From Chromatiales bacterium (GTDB taxonomy: Bacteria; Pseudomonadota; Gammaproteobacteria; UBA6429): a stretch of 64,000 nt of DNA. The stretch covers positions 434,001 through 498,000 of the forward strand of contig JALTJN010000362.1 of the NCBI GenBank assembly GCA_027076405.1, read 5' to 3'. Both the position numbers and the translations under genes were made by a program. Position 1 is the first letter of the stretch, and each line of letters opens with the position of its first letter. Below are positions 60,250 through 64,000 of this stretch, one piece after another. The notes beneath the pieces were generated by a model that made no database searches, had not been told where the DNA came from, and saw only the letters and a program-made list of their open reading frames with translations.

Positions 60250-62407
60250 TTTTATCAGGTATCTTTGAACCTATTCCTTTCTGAAAGTCCTCAATGACAC
60301 CTCTTTCAAATGCTCCATCAGCAAAAACATTTAATTCACGATTTCGTAAAGAATTAACCACTGATTCTAATTCATCATCTTTATTAAACAATTTATTATT
60401 TAACAGCTTTTCAGAAATCTCAGTTGGCAAACCATATTCCTCCAAAGAAGAAAATGAAGTTGGCTGAAATAAATGTTCAATAGATACGGCAAATTGAGAA
60501 TAGTTGCATCCTTTTAATCCTCTCTTGGTCAAAATGTAATTCGCAACATCACTAAGTGCCATCAGGTATTTAGGGTAGTTAAATGAAGCCCACCCCCTAA
60601 GAAAAGCAAGAACATCTTCCACTGCCTCATCAGGTTTATTATTACGCCCAATTTGACTTTGAATCATCTCTTTTCTAAACAAAGAAACATTTCTTGAACC
60701 ATATAACTTCCAAATCCAAAGCGTCATCATGCTCGCACTATGCATAGATCCTTGGCGTGCTGAAGGCGCCCCACCAAGATAGTCCCAAATAATATTTGAA
60801 GAAAATAGAACATCATCATATGTAGGTCTTGATGACCATGAGCATTTAGAAAGCTCACGTACATTCATGTTTAATAAATTCTTTGCCGTATCAAGTAAAA
60901 ATTCGGGCTCAATGGAAGATATATTCCTTAATAACTCAACAGGTAGTATGTCTTGGTTTAAGAGTTTATCTAGCTTTTCTTGGAGCTGGTCTGGAACATC
61001 ATTATCTGAAAGTTGAATCAATATACTACTAGGTGTTGTTTCTGTTGGATTTATTGCAGGCATATCTACAAACGGTAGTTCTTCCTGTGGCGGCTCATCA
61101 AATACAAAAACATGACCAATAAAATGCCTGAACATCCGCCCCGATCGTCCTCTGATGTTATTAAAAGTAAAAAATTCCAGTTTTTTTCTATTCAGGATAT
61201 TGTCATAAACAATAACATTTTTAGCCGCAGTATTTACACCTTCTATAAGTGTTGATGTACATAGAAGAACATTTAACTTACCTTCTTCAAATGCCCTTAT
61301 CATGAACCGTCCTAATGACCTAGGAAGTCTACCATGATGTATTCCAATTCCATGTTGTAGCGCAATAGATACTAACCATTGATCATGGTAATTCTCTGCT
61401 GTCCACTTTGCTGCCTCTATCAATTCCTCATCTGTAGTTTTTTCTACTTCTCTTAGCTCTAAATATGACTTTAACAATTTTCTTGTACTAGCCGGTGACT
61501 GGCAATAAATCATTGTCTGCCCATCTATTGTGTCTAATAAATTAGCTAGGGCTTCATTCTTATTTGGTTTTTTAGAGATGACATGAAGTTCTATAGCAAC
61601 TGTTTGAAAGTCCTCAATCAGAAAGTTGCAATTAAGCTTTTCTGTAACCATACTTGGAATTGCTCTAATTGATGGGCCAAGCATATAAAACTGAGCGCCT
61701 GTGTTAGCTAATTTAAGAAAGGCTTGATTAAGTTGTGTGGCGCGGCCTCCTTCTTCTGTTATAGACAATTTATAAAATTCATCAATTGCAAAGAAGTCAA
61801 CTTTTGGTATTTCATCCTCCATAGCAAGGAAACGTTCTTGAGTAAAAACAAAGATATTTTTATTACTTAATTTTTGGTTGCTTGATGTAATTATTGAATA
61901 TCTACTCACGAAGCGAGCCATACGCCGCCTTGTTTCTTCCACTAAAGCTAACGTTGGAACTATTAAAACAATATTATCAAAGTTTTTTGCGGATATTGTT
62001 ATATCGATTAGTAAACTTTTCCCAAAAGACGTGGGAGCACTGAGAATGATCGACTCGCCAGCTATAAGCCTGCGCAATACTCGCGCCTGTGAGCTATGTA
62101 GTACAAAATCTGCCATTTCTCCATCGGCTTGATGAGCCGCATGCAGGATCGCATTTCGTAAAGATAGCTCTTTTAGCCTTAAGTCAAAAACATATGGGTA
62201 CAAACCTACCTGCATTGCAAGGTCATCAACTATATCTTGATAATCACTTTCAAGTTCATCACGCACCTCCAACGCACGGATGACAAACTCTCTCCCTAAA
62301 TCCGCATTTGATATGCATATATTTGAAATGATGGACAGCAAACCAAAGGGATTGGAAGTCCATTCATTTGATTTCAGTTGATTCCTTATTTGATATGCAC
62401 TTGTCAT
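60236..62407 (-). CDS. hamB: Hachiman defence helicase HamB
   Basis: 723-residue SF2 helicase, the HamB component of Hachiman. Motif I is SAPTSFGKS (123-131), motif Ia LIVPTLALVEE (148-158), motif II AIDEFYKL (207-214, DEFY instead of DEAH), motif V TSTLIEGVN (384-392) and motif VI RGRSGR (419-424). The C-terminal 290 residues are helical and specific to this family. HamB moves along DNA and holds the HamA nuclease in check until damaged or phage DNA is met. It overlaps hamA by 4 bases (ATGA), and its stop TAG lies inside the attC site. Confidence 0.9.
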   Translation of the reverse strand: MTSAYQIRNQLKSNEWTSNPFGLLSIISNICISNADLGREFVIRALEVRDELESDYQDIVDDLAMQVGLYPYVFDLRLKELSLRNAILHAAHQADGEMADFVLHSSQARVLRRLIAGESIILSAPTSFGKSLLIDITISAKNFDNIVLIVPTLALVEETRRRMARFVSRYSIITSSNQKLSNKNIFVFTQERFLAMEDEIPKVDFFAIDEFYKLSITEEGGRATQLNQAFLKLANTGAQFYMLGPSIRAIPSMVTEKLNCNFLIEDFQTVAIELHVISKKPNKNEALANLLDTIDGQTMIYCQSPASTRKLLKSYLELREVEKTTDEELIEAAKWTAENYHDQWLVSIALQHGIGIHHGRLPRSLGRFMIRAFEEGKLNVLLCTSTLIEGVNTAAKNVIVYDNILNRKKLEFFTFNNIRGRSGRMFRHFIGHVFVFDEPPQEELPFVDMPAINPTETTPSSILIQLSDNDVPDQLQEKLDKLLNQDILPVELLRNISSIEPEFLLDTAKNLLNMNVRELSKCSWSSRPTYDDVLFSSNIIWDYLGGAPSARQGSMHSASMMTLWIWKLYGSRNVSLFRKEMIQSQIGRNNKPDEAVEDVLAFLRGWASFNYPKYLMALSDVANYILTKRGLKGCNYSQFAVSIEHLFQPTSFSSLEEYGLPTEISEKLLNNKLFNKDDELESVVNSLRNRELNVFADGAFERGVIEDFQKGIGSKIPDKRANK

Positions 62408-63273
62408 ATTTGCAATGCCTTAAGCCGAGTATCTAAAGCCTCTATTAGAGCTTTTTTTTCTTTTAAAGGAATTAGTATGATGTGAACAGTAAGTGGGAAA
62501 TCAGTACCAAAACGCTCTTTATATTGCACTGATAATTTCCCTCTTAGATTGGCGTATGCCTTGGTTACTTCATTCAGAATATTATCTTTATATTTTCGAT
62601 CTGATATTTTAGTATTTTGTACAACTGTACTGTCATAGGTAAGCAAAATAGGAATGCAAACTTGCTTAAATACTTTATCTAAGGAAGTGTTTTCATGTAA
62701 TAACTGTTTTAATGAATCAGCCTCAGGCCATTCTGGATCAATTTTGTTCTTAATTAAAATAAATTCAGACTTCAAATAATCAGTTTCTAAGTGGTCTATT
62801 ATTTCTTTAGAAACATCATAAATTGCCTTAGTAACATCATTGTAAAATTTGGTCTCTCCAATCCACAGCTCAAGTCCTTTATCTTTTCTTACCACATGAA
62901 CCGAATCAAAGCCTTTGACCGTTTCATTTACTGTGCTTTTATAATAAATCTTGCTGACAGCGGGAAGTGTTGAATAAACTTGCCGAATGGCAATATGGAG
63001 CAATATTTCCCCAAATTCACCACGCAGACCATATTTTTCTGTTTGATAGACAATCTTCGCTGCCTTTTTTGTCATCTGCAAAGCATTATGATGACCAATC
63101 TCATTCAGTTCGGAATAATTCAAGGCAAATTCAGGTAACCATTCCATAACATGGTCAGCTAATTGATTATTCCTCCATTCTCCGCGCTCAAAACCGGCAC
63201 AAAGAATTAGATCATCACCAGGAATTTGAATTTCATGGAAAATTAGATTAAGAAAATTGTCAGGATGATCCAT
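62404..63273 (-). CDS. hamA: Hachiman defence nuclease HamA (DUF1837)
   Basis: 289-residue DUF1837 protein, the nuclease effector of Hachiman. The PD-(D/E)xK-like core is visible as GEFGEILLHIAIRQ (residues 85-98), the metal Asp123 in GFDSVHVVRK and the E140-T-K142 pair in LWIGETKFY. The remaining strand/helix order fits the family. In known systems HamA degrades DNA without sequence specificity when released by HamB, giving abortive infection. It lies 23 bases inside the cassette start, with AGGAAAA as a weak ribosome binding site, and is first in the two-gene unit. Confidence 0.9.
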   Translation of the reverse strand: MDHPDNFLNLIFHEIQIPGDDLILCAGFERGEWRNNQLADHVMEWLPEFALNYSELNEIGHHNALQMTKKAAKIVYQTEKYGLRGEFGEILLHIAIRQVYSTLPAVSKIYYKSTVNETVKGFDSVHVVRKDKGLELWIGETKFYNDVTKAIYDVSKEIIDHLETDYLKSEFILIKNKIDPEWPEADSLKQLLHENTSLDKVFKQVCIPILLTYDSTVVQNTKISDRKYKDNILNEVTKAYANLRGKLSVQYKERFGTDFPLTVHIILIPLKEKKALIEALDTRLKALQI

Positions 63274-63295
63274 AAATTTTTGGTTTTCCTATTTT

Positions 63296-63303
63296 GGGCT
63301 AAC
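63296..63303 (-). mobile_element. cassette insertion boundary (GTTAGCCC)
   Basis: Minus strand GTTAGCCC at 63303-63296, identical to the inverse complement of the R'' box of the attC at 60249-60242. It marks the upstream end of the cassette. The sequence beyond (TTAATTAACTG) does not resemble an attC, so the insertion target may have been a secondary chromosomal GTT site. Confidence 0.7.
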
Positions 63304-63418
63304 AGTTAATTAAACAGAATTCTGTATTTGACCTTATTAGCTAATAATCCTATCTAATCCATCTTTTAAATATTATTTAAGTGCATAAATCCTAACAGCT
63401 TAAGTTTATATTAACGAA

Positions 63419-64000
63419 TTATTTTATTGGTCGATGCTCTGCATGGTATGGCGATTCGCGTGTTTTATCATGAGTATGCATTCTATATTCAACAAAGTCT
63501 TCAGGCTTATCAAAAAACATGAAGGGATTACCTTCACATTGTTCGTGCATGGTTGATGTAGTTTTTTCTGCGTAGTTATGGCCGGGTAAAATAAGTGTGT
63601 CGCCGGGCATTTTTCCTAATTTATTTAATGTGTCATACATAACATTGGGATCGCCACCGGCTAAGTCGCAACGGCCACAACCAAAGACAAACATCGTATC
63701 TCCGGCAATTAAATTGTCATCAATGTGGTAACACGCTGAACCGGGAGTGTGACCGGGTGTGTGTAAAATTTTAATTTCACTTTCGCCAATCTTAATATGA
63801 TCACCACCATGATGCAGTGAAGGGTGGGCGAGTGTTTCTCCCCAGAACTTTGCTTCGTCTTTTAATAAATGTAATTGGGCATCGTGGTGTTTTAAAATAT
63901 CTTCTACGCCATTGATGTGATCAAAGTGACTGTGGGTGAGTAAGATATCGGTAATGGTCACGCCTTTTTCTTTTGCCAGCTTTATAATTTCTTCTGCTTC
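63419..64000 (-). CDS. metallo-beta-lactamase-fold hydrolase (partial, 5' end outside window)
   Basis: 193 residues visible; the frame is open to the right edge (EAEEIIKLAKEKGVTITD...), so the gene starts outside the window. The metal-binding motif HxHxDH is in LTHSHFDHINGVED, with further ligands in LHTPGHTPGSACYHI, IAGDTMFVFGCGRCDLAGG and LPGHNYA. The GCGRCD motif and the layout resemble persulfide dioxygenase (ETHE1) or glyoxalase II relatives of bacteria. Which one cannot be decided without the N-terminus. A start at 63961 (GTG) is not supported because coding continues upstream. Confidence 0.85.
   Translation of the reverse strand, partial: EAEEIIKLAKEKGVTITDILLTHSHFDHINGVEDILKHHDAQLHLLKDEAKFWGETLAHPSLHHGGDHIKIGESEIKILHTPGHTPGSACYHIDDNLIAGDTMFVFGCGRCDLAGGDPNVMYDTLNKLGKMPGDTLILPGHNYAEKTTSTMHEQCEGNPFMFFDKPEDFVEYRMHTHDKTRESPYHAEHRPIK

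Larger units (their letters stand above)
60159..63302 (-). mobile_element. 3.1-kb integron gene cassette carrying the Hachiman system
   Basis: Bounded by the R' cleavage point between G60159 and T60158 and by G63303/T63302 at the other end. The cassette starts TTAGCCC on the minus strand. Its own attC carries GGGCTAAC as R'' box, the exact inverse complement of GTTAGCCC at the start. This match between the first bases of a cassette and the R'' box of its attC is the hallmark of a closed-circle cassette that was integrated. No integrase gene is in the window and no second clear attC lies upstream. Confidence 0.78.

Noticed and set aside
63303..63418. attC upstream of the Hachiman cassette
   Set aside because: GTTAGG and GTTAGC hexamers occur, but no paired R''/L''-L'/R' structure was found.
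1..64000. CRISPR arrays, tRNA or rRNA genes
   Set aside because: No spaced direct repeats of CRISPR size and no cloverleaf or rRNA-like sequence were recognised by eye.

Overview
The window looks like the chromosome of an AT-rich, free-living gammaproteobacterium. Evidence for this is the set of recognisable genes: the anti-sigma-70 regulator Rsd/AlgQ, CheV, proteobacterial-type GshA, ZapE, TrmO, TrhP (YegQ), MltF, Slt, IspG and a DUF2835 protein. Several c-di-GMP/HDOD and histidine-kinase genes suggest a motile, environmentally responsive lifestyle. No rRNA, tRNA, CRISPR array or complete insertion sequence was seen. The species cannot be fixed from the sequence alone.

Layout. 0.1-14.4 kb: redox repair and housekeeping (msrA, yjbQ-like, two HDOD proteins, patatin, CDGSH protein, zapE, trmO, gshA, three thioredoxin-fold proteins, FHA protein, cheV, FKBP isomerase, and a membrane-anchored RRM protein). 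14.6-21.4 kb: a glycerophosphodiester/glycerol-3-phosphate block (phosphodiesterase, G3P dehydrogenase, FGGY kinase on the other strand) enclosing an FtsX-type ABC exporter whose ATPase carries a C-terminal YHS metal-binding domain. 21.6-32.7 kb: trhP, rsd, PhzF protein, orphan sensor kinase, slt, ilvD, MazG-type pyrophosphohydrolase, and two small proteins (47 and 44 aa). 32.7-42.7 kb: two more orphan sensor kinases, a class 3 lipase, an aldehyde dehydrogenase/acetolactate-synthase-like pair, an ICMT-like methyltransferase, gloA, and a HTH-ferredoxin-reductase fusion. 43.1-46.7 kb: a tight three-gene cluster of a VanY-type DD-carboxypeptidase, a Csd4/Pgp1-like (M99) DL-carboxypeptidase and a FliB-type lysine N-methylase. 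46.9-58.5 kb: small conserved hypotheticals, a GGDEF-EAL/DUF465/PilZ/thioredoxin-HEAT operon, a DMT transporter, mltF, ispG, a methyltransferase and a small lipoprotein.

58.6-63.3 kb is an accessory island on the minus strand. Its core is a two-gene Hachiman anti-phage system (HamA, a DUF1837 nuclease; HamB, an SF2 helicase). It is packaged as an integron-type gene cassette. A 96-bp attC-like site (60154-60249) overlaps the hamB stop codon, and the cassette starts with an 8-bp sequence that is the exact inverse complement of the R'' box of that attC. No integron integrase is in the window. Immediately downstream lies an orphan Tae4-type amidase effector followed by a small two-helix membrane protein that is a candidate immunity protein. 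After that comes a 91-bp palindrome of the GGGGTCAGA...TCTGACCC type and a methyltransferase. No type VI secretion genes are in the window. The right edge is a truncated metallo-beta-lactamase-fold hydrolase. The combination of a cassette-borne Hachiman system with a neighbouring orphan peptidoglycan-amidase effector is the most noteworthy content; the Csd4-like peptidase cluster is second.
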